Counted from the stretch's first letter, positions 25,619 to 35,767 are shown. The stretch: DNA of 64,000 nucleotides from Mucilaginibacter pineti (GCF_900101875.1 NZ_FNAI01000007.1:248001-312000), one strand, 5' to 3'. Made by a program: numbers and translations. Notes: generated from the sequence alone by a model not told the origin.

Positions 25619-28006
25619 ATGGACCTAACCAGTTTTATTACCCGTCATATTCGCCGCGTTTCTTTATCGCAAGGGCGAAGAATAGTATCGCTTACCATCG
25701 CGATAGCAGCATGCTCTAATTTCGCCTTTGCGCAGGGCAATAACGCCATTGTACAGTCGGTGCCCGATATTAAGGCGGTGCAGCCAGGCGATAAACAGAT
25801 CGTTTTCCCGGCAAGCCCCGATGGTTACCATTTGCTGTTTAATGGCAGCGACCATTTACCCGTTGTTGATAGCAGCGGGCATATTGTAAATCCCCTGGTG
25901 GCGCAAAAAGTAAACCTGTATTTTCAGCTGGTTAGTAACGTGGTAGATACGGTTAAGTACGATGTTTCAAAACAAGTACTTATCCCGGGAAAGTTTGCGG
26001 ATAAAGGCGATAATGCGCAGCCCTTTGTTATCCCCGCATTGCGCGAATGGCATGGCAATACAGGTAATTATATATTGAAGCCGGGTGCCCGCATCGTTAT
26101 CGGCAAAGCCAACAAAGTGGCCCTGCAAAAAATAGCAGCCATTTTAAAACGGGAGATAAAAGAACAAACAGGCTTTGATTTAGCTGTAGCAGTCGGCAGG
26201 CCTAAAAAAGGAGATGTTTTTTTAACGCTAAACGAGGCAGATAAAAGTATTGGCGAAGAGGGTTACTATTTTAAGGCCGATGACTATATCAGCATCAGTG
26301 CCATTAAATACCAGGGATTGTTTTGGGGTACGCGTACCTTGCTGCAATTGCTGGAGAACAAAACCACCATCCCCAAAGGCATAGCCCGTGATTATCCCGA
26401 ATTTAAAGTACGCGGATTTGTGCTGGATGATGGCCGTAAGTTTTTTAGTCTGGCGTTTTTGAGGGATTATGTGAAATTCATGTCGTACTATAAGATGAAT
26501 GATTTTCAAATCCACCTGAATGATAACGGATTCAGGAAATACTTCGGTAATAAATGGGATAGTACCTATTCGGCCTTTAGGTTGCAAAGTTCCACCTATC
26601 CGGGTCTTACCGCTAAAGATGGCTCGTATACCAAACAAGAATTTATTGCGCTGCAGCAATTGGCAACGGATTATGCCGTACGTGTTATCCCCGAGATTGA
26701 TGTGCCTGCTCATGCGCTGGCGTTTACAAAGGTGGTCCCGGAAATTGGTAGCAAGCAATACGGTATGGATCACCTCGATCTGCACAATCCGTTAACTTAT
26801 AAAGTAATTGAAAATGTATTTAAAGAGTATCTGGGTGGCAAGCACCCTGTATTTACAGGCAACGAGGTACACATAGGCACCGATGAATATGCCAAACCGG
26901 AGGCGGAAGCTTTCCGCGCTTTTACCGATCATTTTATTAAATATGTGCAGGGTTTTGGCAAAAATGTAAGGGCTTGGGGCGCGTTAACCCACGCGGCGGG
27001 TAAAACTCCGGTAGCAGTTAAAAATGTAACCCTGAATACCTGGTACAATGGCTATGCAAATCCCATCGAAATGAAAAAACTGGGCTACAACCAAATAAGC
27101 ACGCCCGATGGCTGGCTGTACATTGTACCTGCTGCCGGTTATTATTACGATTACCTCGACCTCAAAAATCTATATGACAACTGGACGCCATCTATTATTG
27201 GCGATGTAAACTTTCAGCCCGGTGACCCAACCATTATCGGCGGTTCCTTTGCCGAATGGAATGATGTGGTTGGCAACGGCATAAGCGAAAAAGATGTACA
27301 TGATCGCGTATTCCCTGCTATGCAGGTGTTATCACAAAAAATGTGGGCCGGCAGGCAGTCCATCACATCATTTGAGGATTTCAATACTGCAAGTAAGCAA
27401 ACAGGCGAGGGGCCATCGGTAAACATCCGGGGTAAGATCAGCAGGGATACAAATGCGACGATATCGTTTAACCTTAATAAAGCGGATAAGCGTGTACAAT
27501 TGCATAACGCTCATTATACTACGGGTGAGGGTGCATCCTTGTCATTTTCTGGGAAGGGTAGTTTTGCAACCTTGCCTTATAAGGAGATAGGTTATGATTA
27601 TACTGTTTCTTTTTGGATAAATGCTGCAGCAGATAACGCGGCAGATGCAGCCATCTTCAAATCATCCAACGCAGTTGTGAAACTAAAACAGGCGAGTACC
27701 GGTAAATTAGGTTTCTCCAGGGATGGTTATGATCTGGATTTTGACTACACCATTCCAGAAAATATATGGACGCATATTGTAATTTCTGGTACCAGCAAGG
27801 GAACAAGCCTGTATGTAAATGGCAAACTGCAAAAGAAACTGTACGACAATTGGATCCAGTTTACGGATAAGGAAAAAACAAAAACCCGTAAGGTAGAAAC
27901 CCTGGTTTTTCCGCTAAATAAAGTTGGCGGTTTCCATGGCAAAATACGCGGCCTGCAAATATGGAGCAAGGCACTGGCTGATCAGGAAATTGACGGCAAT
28001 AAATAA
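25619..28006 (+). CDS. GH20 beta-N-acetylhexosaminidase with C-terminal LamG-like domain
   Basis: The 795-residue enzyme has a signal segment ending FAFAQ (residues about 25-40, after a basic N-terminus). It carries a GH20b-like domain (about 120-255), the catalytic TIM barrel (about 265-560), and a concanavalin-like LamG domain (about 625-790). Barrel motifs are VRGFVLDDGRKFF, NDFQIHLNDN, RVIPEIDVPAHALAF and the catalytic pair HIGTDEY (Asp422-Glu423), where Asp polarises the substrate acetamido group and Glu is the acid/base. It releases terminal GlcNAc or GalNAc. The glycan target is unknown. Confidence 0.9.
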   Translation: MDLTSFITRHIRRVSLSQGRRIVSLTIAIAACSNFAFAQGNNAIVQSVPDIKAVQPGDKQIVFPASPDGYHLLFNGSDHLPVVDSSGHIVNPLVAQKVNLYFQLVSNVVDTVKYDVSKQVLIPGKFADKGDNAQPFVIPALREWHGNTGNYILKPGARIVIGKANKVALQKIAAILKREIKEQTGFDLAVAVGRPKKGDVFLTLNEADKSIGEEGYYFKADDYISISAIKYQGLFWGTRTLLQLLENKTTIPKGIARDYPEFKVRGFVLDDGRKFFSLAFLRDYVKFMSYYKMNDFQIHLNDNGFRKYFGNKWDSTYSAFRLQSSTYPGLTAKDGSYTKQEFIALQQLATDYAVRVIPEIDVPAHALAFTKVVPEIGSKQYGMDHLDLHNPLTYKVIENVFKEYLGGKHPVFTGNEVHIGTDEYAKPEAEAFRAFTDHFIKYVQGFGKNVRAWGALTHAAGKTPVAVKNVTLNTWYNGYANPIEMKKLGYNQISTPDGWLYIVPAAGYYYDYLDLKNLYDNWTPSIIGDVNFQPGDPTIIGGSFAEWNDVVGNGISEKDVHDRVFPAMQVLSQKMWAGRQSITSFEDFNTASKQTGEGPSVNIRGKISRDTNATISFNLNKADKRVQLHNAHYTTGEGASLSFSGKGSFATLPYKEIGYDYTVSFWINAAADNAADAAIFKSSNAVVKLKQASTGKLGFSRDGYDLDFDYTIPENIWTHIVISGTSKGTSLYVNGKLQKKLYDNWIQFTDKEKTKTRKVETLVFPLNKVGGFHGKIRGLQIWSKALADQEIDGNK

Positions 28007-28023
28007 ATACAAAATTCCGGCCT

Positions 28024-29211
28024 TTAAGAGTTCTCCCGGTATTTTACGTTGGTTAGCTTATTTGGTTTCAGGTATAGGTAATCGTTTTTAAAATCGAGGA
28101 TCATATTAAACCGCTTTAAAAGATCATTGCCCAGGTAATTCATTTCAAAACCCATTGGGTTTTTGCCGCTTAAAAGAAGTGTAGGGACATTGGGAAGGTC
28201 GAAACCATTGATCTTGAAAAGTGGTGATAGCACACTTCTGATTTCATATTTTGCGCCCGTTGGGTCATGAATTATTAATGATTTGATCAGTTTTAGATTG
28301 GTAGGAAAGGCTTGTTTTGCTACCCAGCCGCTATCTAAAATAAGGGCCTGCTCAGATCCGGTATCCATTGAAAAATTGCCGGTGTATATTTTGTTGGCTA
28401 TTTCAAAACTGCCCTTAACAAAGGCAAAAGAATGGGTAAATTCCATTTTTGATTTAACATAGCCATTTAATTTGCCTGGCATTTTTGAGTGAATAATTAA
28501 AAGATTGCTGTCGTAATTAATTTCAACCTGTTTGCCTTCAAATACGTTAAAGCCAATGCGGCCGTCCATTTCATGCGCTGTTATGTTACTGGTTAAAATT
28601 TCGGGGTTATCAAATATCAGGTTACCAATTTGCAGCTTAAATACCTTGCTCAAATTCCTAAAATTCGGTTTTACTTTACCGGCCAAAGCATCGGGTTGAT
28701 TGGCCAATAGTTTTGTCTTCTTTAATACTGCATCCCGCGTTAAATGAAAATCGAAGGAGCTGACATCAAAGTGAAGGTTTAGCGTGTCGGTATTATTAAT
28801 TACAGCTACTATTTTAATGGCGTTATATGCGGTAAGGGTAAAGGGAATGGTATCTGCCTTAACGCTGCTGCTTTTTAATTTGCTTTCGGGAGGGATAGCG
28901 CTGGCAATTTGCGTGTAGCAGGAGTCCTTACCGTTTAGCAATACCACAAAGTTGAATTTTGTTCCCGGTTTCACTTTAACCCTTATCGAATCTATATCGG
29001 TATAAAAAGTAACCCATTTGGTTTCCCTGGTCCTATCGGCAGTAAAAACATCCAATTTGGTTTGGGGTTCAAGCGTCCAGCTGTTTTTCTCAAAGTTACC
29101 TCCATCATTAATAGAAGCTTTTTGGGCGGTAGCCTTAATAACCGGCAGTTTTGATTGCCCAAAAGCAGATTGAACACATAAAAATGAGATAACAAGGAGA
29201 AAGTATTTCAT
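28024..29211 (-). CDS. Secreted retropepsin-like protein with one DTG motif
   Basis: The 395-residue protein has a clear signal peptide (MKYFLLVISFLCVQSAFGQ). The ATG at 29211 was chosen; an in-frame TTG at 29259 would place extra residues before the signal. One catalytic motif FSMDTGSEQALILDS is seen at Asp283 in a C-terminal aspartic-protease-like domain, in the clan AA style. The N-terminal 170 residues are an unassigned beta-rich region. The GH20 and this gene are convergent. Target unknown. Confidence 0.75.
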   Translation of the reverse strand: MKYFLLVISFLCVQSAFGQSKLPVIKATAQKASINDGGNFEKNSWTLEPQTKLDVFTADRTRETKWVTFYTDIDSIRVKVKPGTKFNFVVLLNGKDSCYTQIASAIPPESKLKSSSVKADTIPFTLTAYNAIKIVAVINNTDTLNLHFDVSSFDFHLTRDAVLKKTKLLANQPDALAGKVKPNFRNLSKVFKLQIGNLIFDNPEILTSNITAHEMDGRIGFNVFEGKQVEINYDSNLLIIHSKMPGKLNGYVKSKMEFTHSFAFVKGSFEIANKIYTGNFSMDTGSEQALILDSGWVAKQAFPTNLKLIKSLIIHDPTGAKYEIRSVLSPLFKINGFDLPNVPTLLLSGKNPMGFEMNYLGNDLLKRFNMILDFKNDYLYLKPNKLTNVKYRENS

Positions 29212-29424
29212 AGGGAATAAATTAATTACGCATTGTAATGCCCTTAAAATTACATTCAATTATTCTACAAAACAAGTAAAGACGAGGCTGCCGATTAAAA
29301 GCAGGACGGTAAAGGTTGCCGGTAATGTGGTGTGGCTTTATATTGCGGCATAAAACCAATTACATAACCTGCGCATCAACATAAACTCACCAGGTTTATG
29401 CCGGTGCCTATCAACTAAATCACT

Positions 29425-32400
29425 ATGTCGCTGTTAAGAAACACCTGTTTATACCTGCTTTTATTTTGTTTTGTAATAAACGGTGTAAAAGCCCAAAACA
29501 GCACTGCCGACCGCACGCAGATCCCGACAGATCTCAAGGCGCTTGAAACCGGTTTTATAACAGGTGCCGACACCATACAAACCAGTGTTTACTGGTATTG
29601 GTTATCGGGTAATGTTTCAAAAGAAGGGGTTATAAAAGACCTGGAAGCCATGAAAAAGGTGGGCATCAACCGGGCGTTCATAGGCGATATCGGTTTAAAT
29701 GATGTGCCCTATGGTAAGGTGAAATTCCTTTCGGATGAATGGTGGGATATTTTGCATACCGCGCTTAAAACAGCTACCCGTTTAAATATCAAAATAGGAA
29801 TGTTTAATGGTCCGGGGTGGAGCCAGTCGGGTGGGCCTTGGGTTAAGCCGGAGCAAACTATGCGTTACCTTACCTCGTCGCAGGTAATGGTAAAGGGGCC
29901 ATTATTATATAATAAACAGCTGGCAAAGCCGCAGGCCAATTTTCAGGATGTAAAAGTGCTGGCATACCCCGTGCCTGCCGATTATGATGCCGATATCAGC
30001 CTGCTAAAACCCAGCTTTTCTTCAGAACCGGTTATAGATTCATTGAGCAATTTAATGGATAATAACCTGGCGACGGGCATTCACCTTAAACAAGGTCAAA
30101 AATTTTCGCTGGATATAAATACGCAAAAGCCGTATACGGTGCGCAGTGTAACGGTATCAACCCTGCATCAGGCGGTGTATATGGAGGGGGATATACAGGC
30201 AAAAATTAATAATGCTTACGTAACAGTTAAGCACTTTGTAATTGACCGCCGGAGCCCGGCGGGTAATTTTGGTTTTTTGTCCTGGGCCAAATCAGTTATT
30301 GCTATCCCTGCTACCACATCGGCAAGCTTCAGGATCTTGCTTACAAACGTATCGTCCAATTCGGGGATAAGCGAACTGAAGCTATCATCTACCGCCATGG
30401 TTGAAAACATTATGGAAAAAACACTGGCCAAAGCGTGGCAAACCGAAGACCTGATCTGGAACGCCTACCTATGGGATGCACAACCCAATGAAGCATCCAG
30501 CTATGTGATTGACCCTGCAAAAGTGGTAGATGTTTCTAAATACATGGCTGCCGATGGTACGCTGAACTGGAAGATCCCCGCAGGGAACTGGATCATTGAA
30601 CGTACCGGTATGACGCCAACCAACGTGCATAACGCTCCCGCAACACCCGAAGCCACCGGTTTTGAAACCGACAAAATGAGCAAGGCGCACATCGCTGAGC
30701 ATTTTGAAAACTACCTGGGGCAGGTATTGAAGCGCATCCCTGCAGAAGATCGTAAAACATTTACCGTGGTAGTGGCAGACAGTTATGAAACAGGCAGCCA
30801 AAACTGGACCGACCTGCTGATCCCGGAATTTAAAGAGAAATATAACTATGATCCTACGCCATTTATCCCGGTTTTACAAGGCAAGGTGGTTGGCAGCGCA
30901 CAGTCGTCAGATCGTTTTCTGTGGGATCTGCGCCGCTTAATTGCTGATGATGCTGCGTTTAATTATGTGGGCGGACTGCGCGAGGTAAGCCATAAACACG
31001 GGCTTACCACATGGCTGGAGCCCTACGGTTATTTTGGGTTCCCGGCGGAGTTTTTACAATACGGGGGCCAATCTGACGAGGTAGCCGGTGAGTTTTGGTT
31101 CGACGGTAGATTGGGTACATTAGAGAACAAGGCTGCCTCTTCGGCGGCACATATTTATGGTAAGGTTAAGGTATCTGCCGAGTCGTTCACTTCGGCGGGT
31201 GTTGCCTGGCGTGCAACCCCGGCAAACTTAAAGGCCCGTGGCGACCGTTTTTTTACGGACGGGATAAATAATACCCTGCTGCACGTTTTCATCCACCAGC
31301 CAGATGATGAGCCTAAGCCGGGCGTAAGTGCATGGTTTGGCACCGAATTTAACCGTGGGAATACCTGGTTTTTTGATATGGATATTTTTGTAAAGTATCT
31401 TAAACGCTGTAACCTGATGCTGCAACAAGGGCAATATGTTGCCGATGCCGCATATTTTATTGGGGAAGATGCCCCTAAAATAATGGGTATTACCGACCCT
31501 GAACTACCTAAAGGTTACTCCTTCGATTATATCAACGCAGATATAATTAAAGGTACACTGACCGTAAAAAACGGTAAACTTGTTTTACCAAACGGTATCA
31601 GCTACAGTATCCTTGTTTTACCTAAGCAAAAAACCATGCGGCCGGAGTTGCTGCTGAAAATAAAGGAACTGGTGCAAAACGGCGCGGTGATATTAGGGCC
31701 GAAACCCGAGTTTTCGCCAAGCTTGCAGGGGTATCCGCAGGCAGATAAACAGGTGAAATCTGTTGCCGATGAATTATGGGGTAATGCAGATGGGGTTACC
31801 AATAAGGTAAATCATTACGGCAAAGGTTTAGTATTAAACGGCATGGATATGCAGCAGGCGCTGAACCTGGTTAGGGTAATGCCCGATTTTAAAATAGCCA
31901 CCGGCGATGCACCCCTTTTTATCCACAGGCAGTTAAAAGAGGGATCGGTATATTTTATTTCCAACCAAAAAAACGAAGCGGTTAATATTACGGCTACCTT
32001 CCGCGTAGCTGGAAAGCAACCCGAGTTGTGGGATGCGGTAACGGGTATCACTCGTACGTTGCCATCATTTACACAAACCGATACCACAACCACGCTGCCC
32101 ATTAAGCTTGCCGCTAACGGAAGCACATTTATTGTTTTCAGGAACAACGGTACAAAGGGCGATACCACAAAAGCCAACTACCCGGCGGTTGAGAAAAGCA
32201 TTGCCATCACCACACCATGGACAGTAACTTTTGACAACAAAAGGCGCGGACCAGCGAAACCAGTAGTATTTAATACGCTTACAGATTGGTCGCTCAATGC
32301 AAATGATAGTATAAAATATTATTCGGGTGCGGCTTTGTATCGTAATAGCTTCCCGGTAAAGAAAGTAGATAAAGGCGTAAACTATGTGATTGACCTGGGC

Positions 32401-32676
32401 CTGGTAAAGGATATTGCCAAAGTAACGCTTAACGGGATTGAGCTGGGCGGATGCTGGACACCACCATACCAGGTTGATATTACCAAAGCCCTTAAACCGG
32501 GCTCAAATAAACTCGAAATAAGGGTGGTAAATACCTGGGCCAACCGTTTACTGGGTGATGCACTGTTGCCGGCAGATCAACGGAAAACAACCGTAGTGCT
32601 TGGTCCCGACCCAAGGGGCGGTTTGGAACAATCGGGCTTATTAGGGCCGGTTAAAATTGATTTGGTTAAACAATAG
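29425..32676 (+). CDS. GH106-family alpha-L-rhamnosidase, secreted
   Basis: The 1083-residue exported enzyme (signal peptide ending VKAQ) begins with the GH106 signature TSVYWYWLSGNVSKEGVIKDLEAMKKVGINRAFIGDIGL, followed by GMFNGPGWSQSGGPWV. The TIM-barrel middle has VVVADSYETGSQNWTDLLIPEF, TTWLEPYGYFGFPAEFLQYGGQSDEVAGEFW, and a galactose-binding beta-sandwich ends the protein (about 940-1075, VTLNGIELGGCWTPPYQVDITKAL). GH106 enzymes cut alpha-L-rhamnose from pectin RG-II or plant glycosides with inversion. Length is normal. It is monocistronic. Confidence 0.9.
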   Translation: MSLLRNTCLYLLLFCFVINGVKAQNSTADRTQIPTDLKALETGFITGADTIQTSVYWYWLSGNVSKEGVIKDLEAMKKVGINRAFIGDIGLNDVPYGKVKFLSDEWWDILHTALKTATRLNIKIGMFNGPGWSQSGGPWVKPEQTMRYLTSSQVMVKGPLLYNKQLAKPQANFQDVKVLAYPVPADYDADISLLKPSFSSEPVIDSLSNLMDNNLATGIHLKQGQKFSLDINTQKPYTVRSVTVSTLHQAVYMEGDIQAKINNAYVTVKHFVIDRRSPAGNFGFLSWAKSVIAIPATTSASFRILLTNVSSNSGISELKLSSTAMVENIMEKTLAKAWQTEDLIWNAYLWDAQPNEASSYVIDPAKVVDVSKYMAADGTLNWKIPAGNWIIERTGMTPTNVHNAPATPEATGFETDKMSKAHIAEHFENYLGQVLKRIPAEDRKTFTVVVADSYETGSQNWTDLLIPEFKEKYNYDPTPFIPVLQGKVVGSAQSSDRFLWDLRRLIADDAAFNYVGGLREVSHKHGLTTWLEPYGYFGFPAEFLQYGGQSDEVAGEFWFDGRLGTLENKAASSAAHIYGKVKVSAESFTSAGVAWRATPANLKARGDRFFTDGINNTLLHVFIHQPDDEPKPGVSAWFGTEFNRGNTWFFDMDIFVKYLKRCNLMLQQGQYVADAAYFIGEDAPKIMGITDPELPKGYSFDYINADIIKGTLTVKNGKLVLPNGISYSILVLPKQKTMRPELLLKIKELVQNGAVILGPKPEFSPSLQGYPQADKQVKSVADELWGNADGVTNKVNHYGKGLVLNGMDMQQALNLVRVMPDFKIATGDAPLFIHRQLKEGSVYFISNQKNEAVNITATFRVAGKQPELWDAVTGITRTLPSFTQTDTTTTLPIKLAANGSTFIVFRNNGTKGDTTKANYPAVEKSIAITTPWTVTFDNKRRGPAKPVVFNTLTDWSLNANDSIKYYSGAALYRNSFPVKKVDKGVNYVIDLGLVKDIAKVTLNGIELGGCWTPPYQVDITKALKPGSNKLEIRVVNTWANRLLGDALLPADQRKTTVVLGPDPRGGLEQSGLLGPVKIDLVKQ

Positions 32677-32787
32677 CAATGGCTAAAAATGGATGCCGGT
32701 GTATTCATTTTGGCTACAACAATAGTGGATTAGGTTAAGTGTGCTCCTGTTTTGTTGCGGAATTTTGTGTTATTAAAAAACATCAAA

Positions 32788-33672
32788 ATGAAAATCATAG
32801 TAACAGGTTCATTAGGACACATTGGCAAGCCATTAACGCAGGCGTTAGTGCAAAAAGGACATTCGGTTACGGTTATCAGCAGTAATCCCGAAAAGCAGAA
32901 AGAGATTGAAGCCCTGGGCGCAAGCGCAGCTATAGGCTCGGTAGAGGACGTTGATTTTTTAACGGCCACCTTTACCGGTGCCGATGTTATACATGCCATG
33001 GTACCACCCAATATTGGTGTGCCAGATCCAATTGCACGGCATCAAAAAATAAGCGAAATTCTCGTGCAAGCTATCAGTGCTTCGGGTGTAAAACGGGTGG
33101 TTTATGTAAGCAGTTACGGTGCCCACTTGGAAAAAGGTACAGGGCTGATTGTTGGTCACCACCATATGGAAAATGCTTTGGAGGCGTTGCAATTGGAATC
33201 GCTTACACATCTGCGCGCTACTTACATTTACTATAATGTATACGCTTACGTAGGTATGATAAAAAAACTGGGTTACATTGCCGCAAATTATGGTGATGAC
33301 GACCTGACGATATTGGTATCGCCCATAGATATTGCCGCCGCCGCAGTAGAAGAGATAGAAGCTAAAACCACAGGCCTGAAAGTAAGATACGTAGCAAGCG
33401 ACGAACGTACCTGCAATGAAATTGCCCGCGTTTTAGGCCAGGCTATAGGTAAACCCGATTTAAAATGGGTAACCATCAGCAACGAGCAAATGCAAAGCGG
33501 TATGGAAGCAAACGGTTTATCAGCATCGGTTGCCGCCAACCTGGTTGAAATGTATGGCGCCTGCCATACCGGTTTATTGCATGAAGATTATGACCTGCAC
33601 AAGCCCAAATTGGGAAAAGTTAAGCTGGAAGAATTTGCAAAAGAATTTGCCGCGATATTTAATCAAAAATGA
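32788..33672 (+). CDS. NmrA-like NAD(P)-binding protein
   Basis: The 294-residue Rossmann protein has TGSLGHIGKPL at its nucleotide-binding loop and an NmrA/SDR-a5-type middle with VKRVVYVSSYGAHLEKGTG. The ATG at 32788 was chosen over the TTG at 32752. It may be a quinone or azoreductase-like oxidoreductase or a redox sensor. An AraC regulator follows after 12 bases, so the two form an operon. The pair resembles an SDR-AraC cassette at 38.9-40.7 kb. Confidence 0.8.
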   Translation: MKIIVTGSLGHIGKPLTQALVQKGHSVTVISSNPEKQKEIEALGASAAIGSVEDVDFLTATFTGADVIHAMVPPNIGVPDPIARHQKISEILVQAISASGVKRVVYVSSYGAHLEKGTGLIVGHHHMENALEALQLESLTHLRATYIYYNVYAYVGMIKKLGYIAANYGDDDLTILVSPIDIAAAAVEEIEAKTTGLKVRYVASDERTCNEIARVLGQAIGKPDLKWVTISNEQMQSGMEANGLSASVAANLVEMYGACHTGLLHEDYDLHKPKLGKVKLEEFAKEFAAIFNQK

Positions 33673-33684
33673 TGAACTTGTAAT

Positions 33685-34605
33685 ATGCCAAACGCACAGC
33701 TTCACCGTATTAAAACCATTACCGAGTATCACCGCGTTATGGGCCTCCCCAAACCGGAGCACCCGTTGATCAGTGTGATAAATATGGAAACCATTACGCA
33801 TATGTTTGGCGAGGAGCCAACAAATTTGATCTTTGATTTTTATTCCGTTTCATTGAAAAGGGATTTTGGTGCCAAGATCAAATACGGGCAGCAGGCTTAT
33901 GATTTTGATGAAGGCATTATGTTCTTTATTTCGCCCGGCCAGGTTTTTAGCATTGAGGTTAAATCGGGCACTGTATTAAAAAGATCGGGATGGATGTTGC
34001 TCATCCACCCCGATTTTCTTTGGAATACCTCTTTGGCTAAAAATATAAAGCACTACGAATTTTTTGATTATTCGGTAAACGAAGCCTTGTTCCTTTCAGA
34101 AAAGGAGGAGGCAACGATTATCGACATGATGCATAGCGTTGAGCAGGAATACCAATCCCGGATTGATAAATTTACCCAGGATGTGATGATAGCCCAGTTG
34201 GAGCTATTGTTTAAGCATGCCGAAAGATTTTATGACCGCCAGTTCATCACCCGTAAAATAAGTAATCACCAGATACTGTCGCGGTTGGAGGATCTGCTTA
34301 CTGCTTATTTTAACGGCGAGGAAATTACAAAACACGGGTTGCCTACCGTTACCTATCTCGCGCAGGAATTAAATGTATCGCCCGGTTATTTAAGCGGATT
34401 GCTAAAGTCACTTACCGGCCTTAATACGCAGCAGCACATCCATCAAAAGCTCATTGATAAAGCAAAGGAAAAATTATCAACCACCGGTCTGTCAATAAGT
34501 GAAATAGCGTACGAGTTAGGGTTCGAGCACCCGCAATCGTTCAGTAAATTATTCAAAACAAAAACCAATCTTTCCCCGCTGGAATTCCGGCAGTCGTTTA
34601 ATTAA
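33685..34605 (+). CDS. AraC-family transcription regulator
   Basis: The 306-residue protein has a cupin-like N-terminal domain and a C-terminal double helix-turn-helix (about 215-305). The first helix pair lies in LPTVTYLAQELNVSPGYLSGLLKSL, the second in GLSISEIAYELGFEHPQSFSKLFKTKTNLSPLEFR. It follows the NmrA-like gene by 12 bases and probably regulates it or a nearby target. The effector is unknown. Confidence 0.87.
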   Translation: MPNAQLHRIKTITEYHRVMGLPKPEHPLISVINMETITHMFGEEPTNLIFDFYSVSLKRDFGAKIKYGQQAYDFDEGIMFFISPGQVFSIEVKSGTVLKRSGWMLLIHPDFLWNTSLAKNIKHYEFFDYSVNEALFLSEKEEATIIDMMHSVEQEYQSRIDKFTQDVMIAQLELLFKHAERFYDRQFITRKISNHQILSRLEDLLTAYFNGEEITKHGLPTVTYLAQELNVSPGYLSGLLKSLTGLNTQQHIHQKLIDKAKEKLSTTGLSISEIAYELGFEHPQSFSKLFKTKTNLSPLEFRQSFN

Positions 34606-34697
34606 ACAAGTCAACCATTTCTTGTAAAAATTAAACTTTGATTTCCTGTTAAGAAAGATAAGGTTCCCGATGACTCCGCCGGATCTTTATAAACGCC

Positions 34698-35456
34698 TTA
34701 ATGAACATTAGGATCGATCACTTTTTTCAGTGCGTCGCCGGTGATTTGGTAAAATGGCGGACCTGCCAACAGGGTTATTTTTTTCATCGGCTTAAAAGCA
34801 GACATTCCTTTACCTTTCAGATATATTTGGGTGTGGTATGCTCCCATTGCACCTTTAAGCACATTTTCTGCAATCAGCGCCGTGGGTGAATCAACGCCTC
34901 CGTCTTTCAGATCGCTGGCGTGGGCATAGCTGGTTACACCTAACCGAAGGGCTTCCCGCATGCCAATGGCACCTACGGTTTTCATCATTTCAGGATCGAA
35001 TTTCTTTCTGTCGCCAAGTCCTATAAGTAAAAGTTTTTGTGGGACAATTGTTCCGTTGGGTATATCAATTAATAAGGTTTCAAAAGCGTGACCCGCAAAT
35101 TGGCCGCTTTTCCTTAATTCGGTGATCATGCCATTTAAACCTTTGTCCAGGTGAGCCATGCCGTTTGCTTCCAGCGGCAGCGCAGGTGGTGTAAAAATAT
35201 CATTTTCGGTATATTCAAAAACACAAGCAATTTGTAAGGGTGTTTTTTCGGCTGATGGGCTTTGTACCGTAACCGCAATGCCAATCCCATCCATATTACC
35301 TAAAATAATGTGCGTTCCAACTGCTGGTAAAACCGCTTTAGTTTGCGCAAATGCTACAGCAGGCATGCTGCACATCGCAAAAAGTATAAACACACTATAT
35401 AAGTATAGTTTGATTTTTTTCAGAAGTGTTGTCTGGCGATTGATAATGGCTTTCAT
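34698..35456 (-). CDS. Secreted M17 leucyl-aminopeptidase N-terminal-domain protein without catalytic domain
   Basis: The 252-residue protein has a signal peptide (MCSMPAVAFAQ near residues 26-38). The start at 35456 was chosen: the ATG at 35564 lies upstream of a minus-strand TAAATTTG (35499-35506) that looks like its promoter -7. The mature part matches the M17 N-terminal domain: FETLLIDIPNGTIVPQKLLLIGLGDRKKFDPEMM and VGAIGMREALRLG, followed by ALIAENVLKGAMGAYHT. It then stops. The metal-binding C-terminal peptidase domain with its NTDAEGRL motif is missing. An exported sensing, binding or remnant role is possible. Confidence 0.7.
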   Translation of the reverse strand: MKAIINRQTTLLKKIKLYLYSVFILFAMCSMPAVAFAQTKAVLPAVGTHIILGNMDGIGIAVTVQSPSAEKTPLQIACVFEYTENDIFTPPALPLEANGMAHLDKGLNGMITELRKSGQFAGHAFETLLIDIPNGTIVPQKLLLIGLGDRKKFDPEMMKTVGAIGMREALRLGVTSYAHASDLKDGGVDSPTALIAENVLKGAMGAYHTQIYLKGKGMSAFKPMKKITLLAGPPFYQITGDALKKVIDPNVH

Positions 35457-35498
35457 GTGGTGTTTTTTAAAGTTGATGAATTGCTTTGCTAACTCCAA

Positions 35499-35506
35499 CA
35501 AATTTA
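35499..35506 (-). promoter_or_regulatory. Promoter -7 element for the M17-like gene
   Basis: TAAATTTG on the minus strand (consensus TAnnTTTG) lies 43 bases upstream of the chosen start. The 311-base gap from 35457 to 35767 holds this and nothing else that I can identify with confidence. Confidence 0.5.
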
Positions 35507-35767
35507 ACCCGGTATCAGGTAGATAAACATGACCTGGATTAAGAAATATAAACAGGCGAAACATAAAGTTCTGTTAACATGCCTATCGTTATCTTGCAAA
35601 AAGGATTTGCTTTCTACCTATTCAGAAGTGGGGAAGAAAGTTTTTTTATAGCGGTATTCATTTCTTAATATACATCAAGTTAAGCGGCAGAAATAAACAA
35701 CAGATTTGTATCAACAAAACAAACAAACACACTGTTCAAAATTTATCACCTTTAAATTAAAAAAACA

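Noticed and set aside
29212..29259. TTG start adding 16 residues to the retropepsin-like protein
   Set aside because: The ATG at 29211 opens a clean signal peptide.
32752..32787. TTG start adding 12 residues to the NmrA-like protein
   Set aside because: The ATG at 32788 begins directly with the Rossmann strand MKIIVTG; the extension adds nothing recognisable.
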